A DNA stretch of 64,000 nt, taken from Lantana camara. Taxonomy: Eukaryota > Streptophyta > Magnoliopsida > Lamiales > Verbenaceae. The translations under genes and the position numbers were made by a program. The stretch lies in contig CM074864.1 in NCBI GenBank assembly GCA_037501455.1, forward strand, positions 24,856,001 to 24,920,000, given 5' to 3'. Each line of letters starts with the position of its first letter. Within the stretch, counting starts at the first letter, position 1. Of the stretch, positions 45,160 through 58,171 are shown in pieces. A model generated the notes under the pieces. It saw nothing but the letters and a program-made list of their open reading frames with translations, searched no databases and was not told where the DNA came from.

Positions 45160-48100
45160 CGGTTGCAAAACCGAGGTTCTAGTGTCGTGTCGTGTCGAGT
45201 CTAGGTCGTACGGCATAGGAATTACTTGATAATCTGGGAGTCCTGCATTTTATTTGAAATTACTGGGCTATTTGGATTCTTTGAAGTACCTGAAATACTT
45301 GATAATTTGTGCCTTGTATTGCTTTATGTGTTCATTGCCAATGTATTTATCTCGAATTGCTTGAAATTATGTGATCAACGTGGCTTATTTCAGGTATCGA
45401 TGAATTGCTTATTGCATTCTATATTAAATTCTCGCTGGTATTAATTATGTGACAATTACGTGACATGATCATGCTTCACCCACATGCATTTATTTTTAAA
45501 ATAAGTTGTGAGTTACAGGTTGTGGGAATGATATTAAACCACGGCTAATCATTCGATAATTTCGGACTACTACAAGATTTCTTTTCTAACTTGGGAAGAG
45601 GTGAAGGAAGATTTGAAGCTACTAATGATCTAAGGTTCGGAATTTGGTGTAACTTGAGGATTTTCAACTAGTGGGAGATGAAATTCAAGCGTGAGAAGAA
45701 AACAACTTAAGTAATTCCAAACAAGTAAAGATTTTGGGAATTGCATACAGGAGAAGTGGAAATACCTCGGACCTTGAAACAGGGTTCTAATTGATTGGGA
45801 AGGATGAATTATCAATTAAATTGAGATTCAAGATTCAACCAATAGAAGAATGAACAACCAATTGTGGGAAGTTAAGAGGCTAGGAATTCTATATTCGGGC
45901 GAAGTGAGTTCTTCTTCTGATGCAAGCTAAATTGTTTCGTTGTGAGATTGAATTGGAAGATATGGAGCAACAAATGGAAATGACAAGGAAAAGCAAAGTG
46001 ACAATTGGAGGGAATATCGGTGCTATCGTTGGAGATTAGAATTCTAAGAAATATCGAGATATCAACGGCATGAGTGTAGAAGTTACCAAATTCAAGAATT
46101 ACAATCTCGGGTCATCAAGTTACACAAGGTATTACAAGAAAGGTTTTAGTCAAGAAACTAATCATGGGGAAAGGTTTGGAAATTGCCTAGACAATAAAGC
46201 TCGGAAAAATTTGGGTTCAAGAAATTTCCAAATCAATTTATGGGAATGTCTGAGTTGAGGCCGGGAAATGTTGGAAATTGGAAGACCGTGGAAAAACTAG
46301 ATTGATGATTACAGATTGAGACAAGCTTATAATTCAACCAACGCGGAACAAGTACCAGATTAAAGCCCATCATTACAACGGTGACAGGTTCTTCAATACA
46401 TTCATAAACACGTGCATCATAATTGTTAATTAAATTGCTTCTCATTTATAAATATTGTATAGATGTTGTTGGAATTGTCTACTTGATGCACTAAGTATAT
46501 GCTTAAATTAGTTGAAGTATCTAAATTAGTTTACTTCTAAGTAATTCTTTAAATTAATATAATTGTTCTAAAATGTTGCATTTTAAATTGGTGATAATAT
46601 GTGCATTGACACTTTAACCATCATGCATTATTTAGTGTTTGCTGTTAATAGGCTCTACCTATGCTCTACACAGTTCTTGCTCCTACTTTACCGACTTAAT
46701 TTTAAAGGAGAGATTTCTGAATCAGTGGGTACCATGGTGGTAACCGGGTAATTTGGTTTGGATTGGGAGTTTAGAAAGTTTGGGGTTGTGAGAAGAATTT
46801 GTTCGGGATTCGGTAAAAGCAGGAAGTGGGAAGTAGATATTGGAAAATTTTGGGAAACTGGAAAGCGGTGATAAGTCCAAGCAGATAAATGTTCAGGGGG
46901 CCTTTCAACCTTCAGAAACTAATTAGCATTACGGGAATTCAGTAAGGGTAGGAGAAAGAACTTTTCTCGCTATGGATTGGAGTGCTAGCTTGACAGATAT
47001 CAACTTTGGAAGCAGAAAAGGGTAAATACAGGACATGGCATTTTCATGAATAGCAGAAGGGGTATAGGATATTGAAGAATTTTAATATCAAACCAAAGCG
47101 GTGATAGTCAGGGAGTTTCAAGTTGAGTATGTGGATAACAGAAAGAGTTAGAAAGAAATCATCAATCAACATTTTGATTAACGACCAGTAGGACGAGGAC
47201 AAGGTTACTGGAATTAAATTAGCAGAGAAGCTTGCAAGTGGGAAAGGACAGAACAAGCCCAAAGGATAAGAAAATTTCCATTTTCTTAAGGGGGAGAGCC
47301 GGTCTGGAAATAGGTTTAAGTCTGAAGTTGGAAAGCACTAGGAAAAGTTGGAAACCTCAAGAAAAGTCTCATCATCGACAGTACCTTTGGGCCATCATCA
47401 TTTTCAGGAAAGTGGGTACATTGTCTGCAATCCTTCGACAACCTCAGGATATCATTTGACTCAGTAAATAGAAAAGGATTCAGTTTGGGTGATATCCGGA
47501 ACCAATCTCAAGTTTTGATAGGTTAACTCCGACAAGAGTTTTCTTACGAAGTTGTTACTTATACCCTAGAGATGCCTGTGATAGCACATCGAGCTCTCAT
47601 CCGTGCTGTCGCTGTCGCCTCCATAAATATACCAGCTTACCAGAAATATTTCAAAGAAGACTAAAGATTGAACGATCCTTTCTTTCAAGATATTTCGCGG
47701 AGCGTTGAGTATGTTATCAAATTTCAGGGGTCAAGTGGAAGACGTGTTATTAGGACTTGATTTCTTCGGTATCTATGCAAGTGTGCTTGCTGAATTACTC
47801 TCACGGGACGACGACCTTGATTCCTCTATTGCAAATATCCGCCGTATTGTCAACTAAGGGAGTAAGAGCTCAACTTTCAAGATTGCGAACAAAGGAGTCA
47901 GGAATGCTGCTTCGGGAAAAGGTTTACTTTAAGTACTAAGGTCAGAGAAATGGTAACCTCTGTTTTCTCTGCTCGTTGGACAAGAGCTTGCTTGGAACAC
48001 AAAGTCAGTCTTTTAAGTTTGAACGGCCAATTACACTCTAACAAGAATATCAGGGTGTTTTCAATTCTGGAATCGGAAAGTAAATGTGAGAATCAGTACA

Positions 48101-48539
48101 AGAATGGTTCAATCGTAATTCAAACGGGTCTGAAGATATGGTGACTAATGATGATCTACGGATTATGTTAGACAATAGCACCATGGCAGAAATGGCTACC
48201 AAGAATGAGAATATCGAACCGTAGTGGTGCAAAGCGGGAAAACCTCAACTAAAGAATCAAGTATCCAACCGAATTAATTCGGTTCCAGAACTCTAACCCT
48301 CGGTGAACGGTACACTCAATCATGCATATCACGTGCACCATTACTTAATTATTATTGTAATATTTTGGTACGTGATTCCTTGTTTAGCAGTATTACTTCA
48401 TTGTTCCCGGATATAATTTCTTGATTGTTATTACTTGTTTACGTGAACCATTATTTGTAAATTATAAATTTTATGTGAGCCTTGCGTGCTAATCACAATT
48501 AATTGTGTAAATGCTTGCTTGAATTCTATTTGTGTGCGT

Positions 48540-48643
48540 GAGAGACGGGGATTCTCTCAGGACTGTCAGGAGACGGGGTTCTCTTGTTAATTGCTTGAAA
48601 GACGGGGTTCTTTCATTGATTGTTTGAGAGGCGGGGCACTCTC
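48540..48643 (+). repeat. Hairpin array GAGAGACGGGGATTCTCTC, four units
   Basis: Units at 48540, 48568, 48597 and 48626, spaced 28-29 bp. The third, GAAAGACGGGGTTCTTTC, carries a paired change (G to A on the left arm, C to T on the right). Confidence 0.9.
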
Positions 48644-48872
48644 AGTATTCTCAATTACTTGTCAATTTGTTATAGTGGAAGGCTAGATTTTTCTTTCGAG
48701 TGATTAGACTCCGGAAGTGAGGGTCGTGATCTCAACCATTGGAGGACTTTGGGGAATGAAGATCTCTTTCAAACTAATCCCTGACGGGGAGTAGCTAACC
48801 CGCGTGGGATGAACATGTAAGAGCTAATTAAATTCCAGGAATTCAGGACAATGAATCCGAGGACGGATTCTC

Positions 48873-48887
48873 TTAAGGGGGAGAGAA
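48873..48887 (+). other. LARD-2 polypurine tract
   Basis: TTAAGGGGGAGAGAA immediately before the 3' LTR start. Confidence 0.92.
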
Positions 48888-48888
48888 T

Positions 48889-51575
48889 TGTAACGCCCCA
48901 ATTTCAGGTACGCTCGACACGTGTGACTTTCGAGCGTTAGGATTTTATTTCATTATTTTCGCTTAGTTAATTTAAACGTGTTACATTAAATTTTATAAAT
49001 TGCGTGCAACATGAATATGTGGAAATATATGAAATATGTGTCAACTTGAGAATTATTGTATCATTGGAATTTAATTATTGCATGAACTAATTGTCCAATT
49101 TGATTTAATTCCCAAATTGTCCATAATTGCTCAATTTGTTCTCTTTGAGGGACTAAATTGCATAAGAACTCGGTGAACTTAATTGATCACTTTCTAAACA
49201 TCGTATACTTAATTGCATGACTTATGTAACTTGGGGGATTTGATCATAATTATTGCATATTTCCCCAAGTGTATCGATATATGCATCTCTTCTACAACCA
49301 TCATCTTCATTTTCATGTCAATCATCCCATATTTGTCTCTCCTCTCTACCGATCCAAACCCTAACCAAGAGAAGGAGAGATTTCATCATTTCTTGCTAAA
49401 ATCTTTGAGGAATTGGAGGCCTTGGGACTTCATCTTCATCATCTCTCCATCCTTTCTTCTTCTTCTTTCATTCAAGGTAGGGATGGAAGCATATATGATT
49501 TCTTGGGAATTTATATGAAGCTAGGGTTCATGAATTGAAAGTGATATGTTGTGTATAAGTTGTTAGAAATATGATTGCATAAATTATAGCTTGAAATCCA
49601 TGCTTAAATCTTGAGGTTATGGAGTTATATGTTAATTTGAGATATGAGCTCAAGTTGGAGATATTGATGATTAAAGCTTGGATTATGTGTTTATATTACA
49701 TATTATTGCTTCTTAAGCATGTATACATACTCTCCTTCACGAATTATAGTTGTTAGAATTAAATTATAAGTGTTTTGGGAGGTTGGATGATGTTTTCGTG
49801 CTCCCCTGTTTCTTCCCCTGTTCTGCTGCATCTTCTGTAAGACGGGAACGGCCCTTCCCGTTCCCTTTGTAAACAGGGAACGGCCGTTCCCATAATTTGA
49901 ATAGTGCAGGGCGGCGAGGACGGGAACGACCGTTCCCATTTTGGCTTGCAAGCCGGAACGGCCGTTCCCAGCTTCGGGAGCAGTTTTGGGAGTGGGGGAA
50001 CGGCCCTTCCCATTTTGTATGAAAACCTGGAACGGCCGTTCCCATACCCCTGGAAGTGCAGAAACATTCTGCACTAAATGGGATTTTTGGGACGTCGTTC
50101 CAACGGACTATTTGATCCCGAATTACTATTATATGATTGATTACATGTCGAAACATGATCTTTATATGCTAAATTGTTATTGCTCGATATTTCGTACTTG
50201 GTCATGCCGTGCGTCATAATTGGTACCATTATCGTTTAGTGTCTCACAAATGCACGTATTGTTTCCAGTTCTTGTCCAGTTATTCTCCAGGGCGGAGATT
50301 GTGGATCATGAGCACGTTCACGCATTCACGAGTCGTGTGTCGCCTGTCAGGTGAGGTTTAATTTCTAGCTACATAGAACCCGTATATCCCTTATGTGATA
50401 TTTCGGCCAAAAGGTATTTATATTTATAATTTCCATAAACTATTGACCACGATTTATAGCTACATGTTATCAAGTCATAAAGTATTTCACGCAAGTCATG
50501 TTTCAACCAAGCAAGCCATGATTGTCCATGTTCATGATTTCAAGCATGTTTAGGCGAGTAGCATGATCGATCACGATGGGCCCGAGGGCAGTGACTAGAG
50601 CCAACCGGGAAAGCACGGGCTGACGGGTAACTCTGGTGCTATCCTCACCACATTTGGGGTCACCCCTGAATCCACTAGGAGGTTAGTGGAGGAAGGAGCT
50701 TCGGGCTTAGGGATTCATGTACCCTCTGCTCAACAAGTCGTGGATGGTGAAGGCTAGCTACCTTCCCATCATTGGAGGGAGAAGGAGACTGGGGACGAGT
50801 CCGGCACCACGGATGCGCCTCGGGTTATTTCATGATTGTTATTCCATGTACATGTTACCTGATTACACTATTGCACGATCGCACGATAATTGATTGCATG
50901 GTCACCTCGTGATTAACAAACAAGCAAGCATGTTCATTTGGAGTAAGGTTGGAGACCGCCCTCACTCGCCGGGGCCATGTATTGATTGATTGCATGCTAA
51001 TAAACAAGTATTTAATATTGACAGCTGTATTCTCGGGCGAAGCTATGTTATTATTGAACTTGTATAATTATCTTTTTTAAACCTTTACCCGAGGATATAA
51101 CTTGCATGTTATTTGCGCTAATATATATGTAAACCCCTCACTCGGTCTTCACAGACTGACGCCTCCACCTTTCAGGTATTGCAGGTGCACGCTAGGCGGG
51201 AGTCGAGTCGTGTCAAGTTCAGTCCATGTAGTCAAGTCGATCACGGTGCATATTGTTTATTGTCGTGTTAGAAGTGTTAATATAGTTACTTGGTATTTTT
51301 AATTGGAAATGATAATGTATTAATATGATAAGTTAGAATATATTTTATTGGTAAATGAGAAATATCATGCTTGAATAAATGAAAACTAATTGTTAGAAAT
51401 TACTTTATGCTTCCGCTTTATCTTATTGCATATTTTAGTTATCCCGCCTAGCTTGTCGTGTATTGCATTGTCACCCGTTAGCTATAGGTTGGTTCATGTA
51501 CGGATTGGCAGTTTCGTATGTGGATTGACCTATAGTGCGGGGGTGTGGCACCTCCACGTGTACCAGGGTGCTACA
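48889..51575 (+). repeat. LARD-2 3' LTR (2,687 bp)
   Basis: Near-identical copy of 42453-45139 (offset 6,436). It starts TGTAACGCCCC, the canonical family start, where the 5' LTR has GTCCC. Palindromes at 49844-50043; stem arms at 51191 and 51443. Confidence 0.96.
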
Positions 51576-51941
51576 TTCTAGCTATCAGACTTTGTCGTGA
51601 TTTTAAAAATAAAATGACTAATTTATCATAAGCAGCATATATAGATAAAATATTGGCAAGATATAATATGGCTGACTCCAAGAAAGGATCGTTACCTTTC
51701 AGATACGAAGTTCATTTGTCTCGGTGATCAGTGTCCTAAGACTCTAGAAAAGACAGAAGAGATGAAAGATGTTTCATATGCTTCGGCAGTCGGAAGCCTC
51801 ATGTATGCCATGTTATGTACGAGGCCATATATCTGTTATGCTGTATGTCTATTCAATAGATATCAGTCAAACCCTGGACCCCAACATTGGATAGTTGTAA
51901 AGCATATATTAAAGTACTTGACAAGGACTCGGTATTATATG
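51576..51941 (+). pseudogene. Ty1/copia reverse transcriptase/RNase H junction, part 2
   Basis: Continues the fragment at 42098-42452 after LARD-2. Reads AAYIDKILARYNMADSKKGS, then YASAVGSLMYAMLCTRPYIC and HWIVVKHILKYLTRTRYYM, the standard copia region between reverse transcriptase and RNase H. Stops precede AAYID and interrupt the stretch near 51725, and the join needs a frame change. It is cut at 51942 by another LTR, so RNase H is missing. Confidence 0.92.
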
Positions 51942-52652
51942 TGTAACGCCCCAGTTTTCCAGCCGTTCAGGTACGCGTGCCACGCGTGAGAGTTTTGTTA
52001 GGCTTATTTAATTCCTTCCGTTGATATATTTGCGCGATTTAATTCTTTTAATTGGATGACTTAAGACTTTTATGTATTTTAAATCCTTTCCTTCGTGAAG
52101 TCATTTTCCTGAATTATGTGTTTTAGCTCTCCGAGCATGCCTAAGTGTTTTATTATTTCCTAATTGTAAGAATTCTTGATCAATTGTCCTTAATTGTAAC
52201 TTTATGTAACCCTTGGACTTGATAATTAACTTGTAGTAACCTTTTAAACATTTCATACTTGATTGCATACCTTTAATTCTTGGAGGACATTAGAGCAATT
52301 TTTCCTTTTCTTCACCTACATATCACGATGTATACACACACCCATACATCTTCATCATTCTTTCTACATTTCCAAGAGCAAGAACAAGGAACCCTCTTCC
52401 ATCTTTTCTCCCTCTTCACTCGATTCAAACAAGGAAGCTAGTGCCAAGGATTTCAGTCCATTTTCTTCAAGAGATCATCCCTACTCTTTCCCCTTCATTT
52501 TCTTCCATTATCAAGGTATGGTAGTGTGAGCATATAGTTGATTTCTTGGATACATGCTAGGGCCTTTGAATTGTATGAATTTCATGATATGTTTTGAAGT
52601 GTTTGCAATGATTTAGAGTTGGTTTCATACATATATATCTTGAGATCATGAG
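51942..52652 (+). mobile_element. 5' part of a LARD-family LTR
   Basis: Starts TGTAACGCCCCAGTTTTCC after candidate target ATATG (51937-51941). The first 100 bp resemble the LARD-2 LTR (CAGGTACGCGTGCCACGCG). A donor-like ATCAAG|GTATGG lies at 52516. It is interrupted at 52653 by another LTR; the remainder is outside the window. Confidence 0.8.
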
Positions 52653-52930
52653 TGTAACGCCCCAACTTTTCAGTATTTTAAAATGACATATGTGTTTACT
52701 AATTTGCGCAAATTAATTGGTTTTTAGTGTTTTCTATAATTAAACTTCATTGTTTAATTGTTAAATAAGTGATTAATTGAAATATATGCAATATTTGAAT
52801 TTGAATTTATGTGGATAACTTGTGTGCTCCTTAATTGCACGAAATAATTATTTCTACGTGCTTATATATTTAATTTTATTTTATTTATATTAAATGTTAA
52901 TTACTTTATTTTAATAATATTAATATCAAA

Positions 52931-52977
<47 letters not shown>

Positions 52978-53703
52978 AATTGTGTACGTGTGCATGAATA
53001 TAGTAGTGCATGCATTTTACATTTATAAATTATTTATGCATGCATGTATTATAAATTAAATATATATATATGTATGCATGCATTATTATTTATAATATAT
53101 TATATACGGATTTAATTGCATATTATTGTAAATATTATGAATTCTATTGATACATTGCGTATGAGTGACATTTACGTGCTTCGTTTCTATATGAATTGAT
53201 ACCGAATTTCGTGCATTTTTTTAATATGTTGAACTTATACGTGTCTTGTATGTGAATATATGTTCGTTTCATATTTTCGAATTTATTTGCTTGTGTTTCG
53301 GATTTAATTTGAATTTTGGGATCCAAGTCGGGGGCTAACGAGCAATTAGCACACCCTTGGTTCCGTATTTAATACCTTGAGCTCGAGAACTCGGATTCGA
53401 GTTCCGTCAACTTCGTTGAACTCGTAACAAAAATTCGAGTTTAGTGAACTTAGCCTTATATTTTTCTAATGCCATTTGAACCTCCGAAATTCAACCGAAA
53501 AACGGAACGGCGACCAAACTGACCTTGCTACACTAAAATGACCATAACTTATTCATTTGTTGACCAAATTAACCATGGTTAGACTCTATGGAGCCCTAAC
53601 TCAACCCTTTATTCAGCCATTTACCCCCCAAACCGAGATAACGCTTCCCACTTGGAGTAAATTGGCCAAATATTTTCTGCTTCCCAGTTTTCCCGAAGCT
53701 CCA
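52653..53703 (+). mobile_element. 5' part of a LARD-1-like LTR
   Basis: Starts TGTAACGCCCCAACTTT after candidate target ATGAG (52648-52652). Shares ATGACATATGTGTTTA, the AT microsatellite (about 52935-52975) and the TTCGTTTCTATATGAATTGA block with LARD-1 LTRs. It is interrupted at 53704 by LARD-4; its 3' part is outside the window. Confidence 0.82.
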
Positions 53704-56700
53704 TGTAACACCCCAAACGGAGGATGCCACATCCCCCGCACTAAGACCCAGACCCGGTCACGAAATGGAAAGTCCATGCCCGAATCCGAATCAAAGCGAA
53801 CGGGAGACCAACTCACACACTAGGCTAGGTGGATCTAACTCGACAGACTCAGAGCCGGAAGCAATTTAAACAATTATCATCAGATATATAGCGGAAGCAA
53901 TTAAATCAATGTACAAAATAAGTGACGGGTTCAACTAGCATAGAGACCTAGTCCCGAATCTCAAATCATCGCAATGTAATAAACCAATATAAGTATCAGC
54001 AGAATAGCTAATTACATCCAAATGCTAGCATACTAACCCCACACGGGTTTAAGTCTAAGTAGAGCATAAAACATAATCTCCAAAAGCGAAGTAAGAATAT
54101 ATAACATAAATAGAGTATGCGACAAATGCATCTTAACACCAACTAAACCAACAAGTGTGACCCAGAAGACTCACATCCGCCTAGCTTAAGCCAAAAGGAA
54201 ACCTGCAACTAAAAGATAAAATGAGGTGTCAGTCAACTGACTGAGTGAGGGGGCTAACGCACACCCACTGTATATATATAGAGCATAGCACATATCATAA
54301 GGGTGGACTCATGAACCGGAGATAGGTGTTGCATACCAAAACATTTCCAAAAGTACCCAAAAGATAGTTATAAGATTTAGAAAACATTTCAGAAACTCTA
54401 TCTCGATTCATGATTCCCAGACAGAACAGATCACATGCTCGGCGAGTACGAGCTTCCAACCTTTACTCCTCAGAACATATCAAAACATAAAATACCAAAT
54501 CAATCCAACCGACACACCAATGATGGAGGAGATGTACCGTCCCCAATCCATCCATAACAGGCAAACCCTCAAGGGGTAGCGAACCCACAAGAGTCCTCCC
54601 CGGCTGTACACCGAAGGCTCAAGATATCACGCCTCCCCTATCTCCCAGAGTCGCGCAATGATATCTCAAATGGAGACTATACACAGGCCGAGCCCTAACG
54701 GCCCTATACCGTCCCAGGGATTCCTTACCCATAGCTCCTCGGATCCATAACAGAACATAACAGAACAGATACAATAACTCGCTACTGAACAGATCATAAC
54801 ATATCATATCTTTTCAAAACAGCTTATATAAGCTTTCATATCTAATTTTCCAAGACAGAGCTGATTCACAAGGTCATAAACATATCATATCCAACACATA
54901 CGTATTTATAATAGATATACTCGCATGCAAGGGTTGAAATCAGCATATTAAGGCCATAGGTCGCATAACTATACAAAATCCTTAACCTCACCTCGTGAAA
55001 GTAGTGTCTGAGAGTGTGAAGGGCCAAACACTCTAAACCTCGGGCCCATCGGCACCACCAAACTCTGTGACAAGACATACAGAAGCCCAGACTTAGACTC
55101 TATATGAACCAAAGAAGACGCACGGCGTTGCTCAACATGATCGTGGTTATGCATAAGTGTTCATGTTGTGCTTGGATAAGGTGTCGTGGTCATTCAAGGC
55201 ATATCAATGCTCAATAAGGTCATATTTACAAGCAACCGACACGTAATTCCATATCCAAGGATGCAAGATCAATTTAGGAAATCAATGTATTCACAAAATG
55301 CATATTAAATCATCCAATGGCAGAGGGTTCAATTATAATATTACAATTAAGCATCAAGTTCATGTCGAGTTATAAAGTGCATAGGTAAGAGCAACTTGGT
55401 CATATAAACATACAAAGTTGTTGTAGGTAGATGGCATGCTTGATACAAATAAAGAGTGCATTTAATTCACTTAAGATCATACTTTACAACTTCATAACAT
55501 GTTTGGTACACAAGCTCAAGTCACATTCATAGTTTCATAAATATTACACTTACATCCGCTAAGTTAAATATAAAAGTTTAGAATTATTACACATACATCC
55601 CCTTAGTTGATTACTAAGCATAATTGTTCGTTTAAAGTGTTTATACAATTATTCAACTAGGAATTAATTTCTGACAAACATGACAATTATCAATTTATAG
55701 TAATTCATAATATACCATTTTCAAGTAGTAAGAGTAAATCAAGATATTACAATTCTAACTCCTATCATGCATCAAGTCTTAAGTTGTTCAAGCATCCTTC
55801 ATGTATCTAAATTTATATTTGAAACACAATTTACAACAAACATAACATTGAGAACGTCTCAAATTCATATAGAGAAATCACAACATGTTCGTTCTTCTAA
55901 AATATCATTCAAGTTCATTTAGTCACATAAGATGTTAGTTTCTAGATATTACACTAACACCCCTTCATATCTAAACACATAGCATATATTCATCACATCG
56001 GGATTCAAATTTTAAATCGAAACATTCATGCATGTCACAATCCATTCAATACATGGTTTCGTATACGATTGGAATACATCTCGATCAACAAACCAACAAT
56101 AACCAATTTATTTGCACTTAAAATAATTAATTCAAATAATCACAATTACGCAAAATAATTCGTAATAAATAGATCGAGTGTCCGATTAACGAACGAAAAA
56201 ATGGCGTTGAACTCACCACAACGAGATGAACATTCTGACCAAACGCTGCCGAAATGCCACCACTGTAGCTACCGGAATTTGGCCGGGCCGCCGCCGAAGG
56301 TCATCGAAAAAATCCCGAAAAATCAGTCCTGAATGAAGTCTTCGTGCCAATTCCGGATCCTTGATCAATTTCTGAAAATTCCAAGTCAATCTCCTCCAAT
56401 TTCAGATCTAAGAACACGAAAACCCTAAAATCTTCAAACTTAAATTACTTCCAAACCGGCGAACCAAAATGCGATCCGTAAAAGGTATTGTCTTACCCGT
56501 GACAAGCTCTTCGAAAGTCCTAAGGTAGCTCGCTGGAAAGATCCTCGGAGCTAGCGCCGCCGTTGCACCGCCACTATGGCACCGCGATCCGCCGCCAATT
56601 GGCCGAATTAGGAGTTTTGTGATCAAAGACCACTAGTTCTCGTCATTCCGAACAACTTTCGTGAAGAGCCCGAGGCCAAAAGATGGCCGGAAAAGGGCCC

Positions 56701-57844
56701 CATTGGCCGCCGAAGTTTCTGCCGCCGCCCAAGTCGGCGGAACCACCACCTAAGGCCAAGATCTGGTGAAATTGATACCGGAAATCAACTCAGGGGGTCA
56801 AAAAACCTTGGAAACCATCAAGCCCCGTCGAAAACCACCGTCGGAATCACCGAAAACGACCGGCGAAGTTTGCCCAGATCCACCACCAGCGGCGTGATCT
56901 TTGAGCCGCGCTTGTGGAGCCACCGCTACTCCAATGACTGCGGCACCATTTCCATGTTTTAGATCTCGTCGAGAAGTTCGATTTGCATACCAATTTCGCT
57001 ATATTTCGATGTCGGAGGAGGCTGTACTAGGCTGTAGAAGTTGATGCCGCAATCCTGTCGCGAATTCCGAACCTATCAGCAGCCATGTCTGAAAATCGCA
57101 GATTTCTCCTCCACCCTTGGTCGTTTGTCCAAGATCTTTACACCATCGTGATCCTCTCGTCGAGCTCATCGAAATGGACTACTCATTCATCGAATTCCGT
57201 CGAGAAACGGCCAAGTTACGATTAGTGTGTGTTTTAGGTGTAGTGTATGTGAGGGAATGAGAGAGAAAGAGAGAACCAAGAGAGAGAAGAGGAGATTGGG
57301 AGAAATGTGTCTTGTGCACAAGCTACATACAACCGGGTGTCCTTATCGCATAGCAAAGAGAAATAGCGCGTACAAACAATCGTAAATAAAATTGGTAAAG
57401 TTACGAATGAACATTCAAGCTCCAAATTAATTTTATAAATTAAAATGAAAGAGAGCGATTTACCAATTAGAGTTTAATTCAATTTAATTTTAGAAACCTT
57501 TCGTATAATTTAACGACTCTTCGTAAACACATGATTGATAATTAATCTCAAGGAATTCAAGTAAATCGAAATTAAACAAGTTAAGTAACATGATGGATTT
57601 AAAATCAACTTGACAATTATTTCATGGAATAAATTTGAATTAAATGAAATTAGACAGTTAGGGTTAAATATGCGCGTAATTAATCAAGTTGACAATTAAT
57701 CTTAGAATAATTCAAATGATCACATATTAAATTGGATTTATATTAAATCACATAATTCAAGAACTCTTAAATTAAACACATAAAAGTGTAGAGACTTACT
57801 TGTTAATATCGTCAGGACGCCCTTCGAGAATACGGGGCATCACA
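53704..57844 (-). repeat. LARD-4 3' LTR (4,141 bp)
   Basis: On the minus strand: a GC-rich leader (about 57200 down to 56220), donor-like TTGTG|GTGAGT (56211-56216), about 2 kb of AT-rich sequence, a CTCAGTCAGTTGACTGAC hairpin, acceptor-like TTAGTTGCAG (54203), and U5 stem arms at 54175-54185 and 53824-53834. No palindrome array recognised. Small minus-strand open frames in the GC-rich block are not supported as genes. Confidence 0.9.
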
Positions 57845-57846
57845 AC

Positions 57847-57860
57847 CTTCCCCCCTTAAG
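57847..57860 (-). other. LARD-4 polypurine tract
   Basis: Minus strand CTTAAGGGGGGAAG, two bases from the LTR start at 57844. Confidence 0.88.
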
Positions 57861-58171
57861 AGAACCTGGTCCCCAGGTTTCACTGCTAAAATGTAGATCC
57901 TCGAGTTGTAGTGCTCCAACCCTTCTCCTGAACTCGCGTGAGATCATAACTCTAATGGTGAGGCTTACTCCTGTTGTCTACACCGAACCCCCTTTAGGAT
58001 GTCTTGTTATCGTCGATGTTCGTGCGAGTACTTGATCTATTAGTTGTTTCGAACTGGGTCGGTCCCTCCCATGGTCTGATAGCTGCAACTGCACCCAACC
58101 TCGATGTCGTTTCAGATGTACCACTTGCTACCCGTAGTCAGATCAACGCTAAACGCAACCACAACAAACAA

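Larger units (their letters stand above)
45140..48888 (+). other. LARD-2 internal region, non-coding
   Basis: No intact gene. It holds the CAAACCACGG-like block (AAACCACGGCTAATC near 45536), the MEQQ coding-like segment (45906-45999), an internal AAGGGGGAGAG near 47287 as in LARD-1, a hairpin array (48540-48643), and GGACGGATTCTCTTAAGG before the LTR, also present in LARD-1. A stretch near 47742 (DVLLGLDFFGIY) vaguely recalls a chromovirus protease end but is too weak to call. Confidence 0.75.
42453..51575 (+). mobile_element. LARD-2: complete young non-autonomous LTR retrotransposon (9.1 kb)
   Basis: Flanked by TTCTA at 42448-42452 and 51576-51580. LTRs 42453-45139 and 48889-51575 are both 2,687 bp. 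By eye they differ at about 18-20 positions with no length change (roughly 0.7 percent). Initiator tRNA-Met primer site and AAGGGGGAGAG tract are intact. The 3.7-kb interior has no gag or pol. Inserted in a dead copia reverse transcriptase. It is the most recent large insertion for which both LTRs can be compared. Confidence 0.96.

Noticed and set aside
47720..47940. Possible chromovirus protease end in LARD-2 (DVLLGLDFFGIY)
   Set aside because: Only one short block fits, no DSG/DTG active site or neighbouring domain is visible, and LARD-1 lacks a clear counterpart.
56408..56626. Minus-strand 72-codon frame, similar frame at 63256-63456
   Set aside because: Same position in the two LTRs of LARD-4, in the GC-rich leader; lengths and residues differ and no function is suggested.
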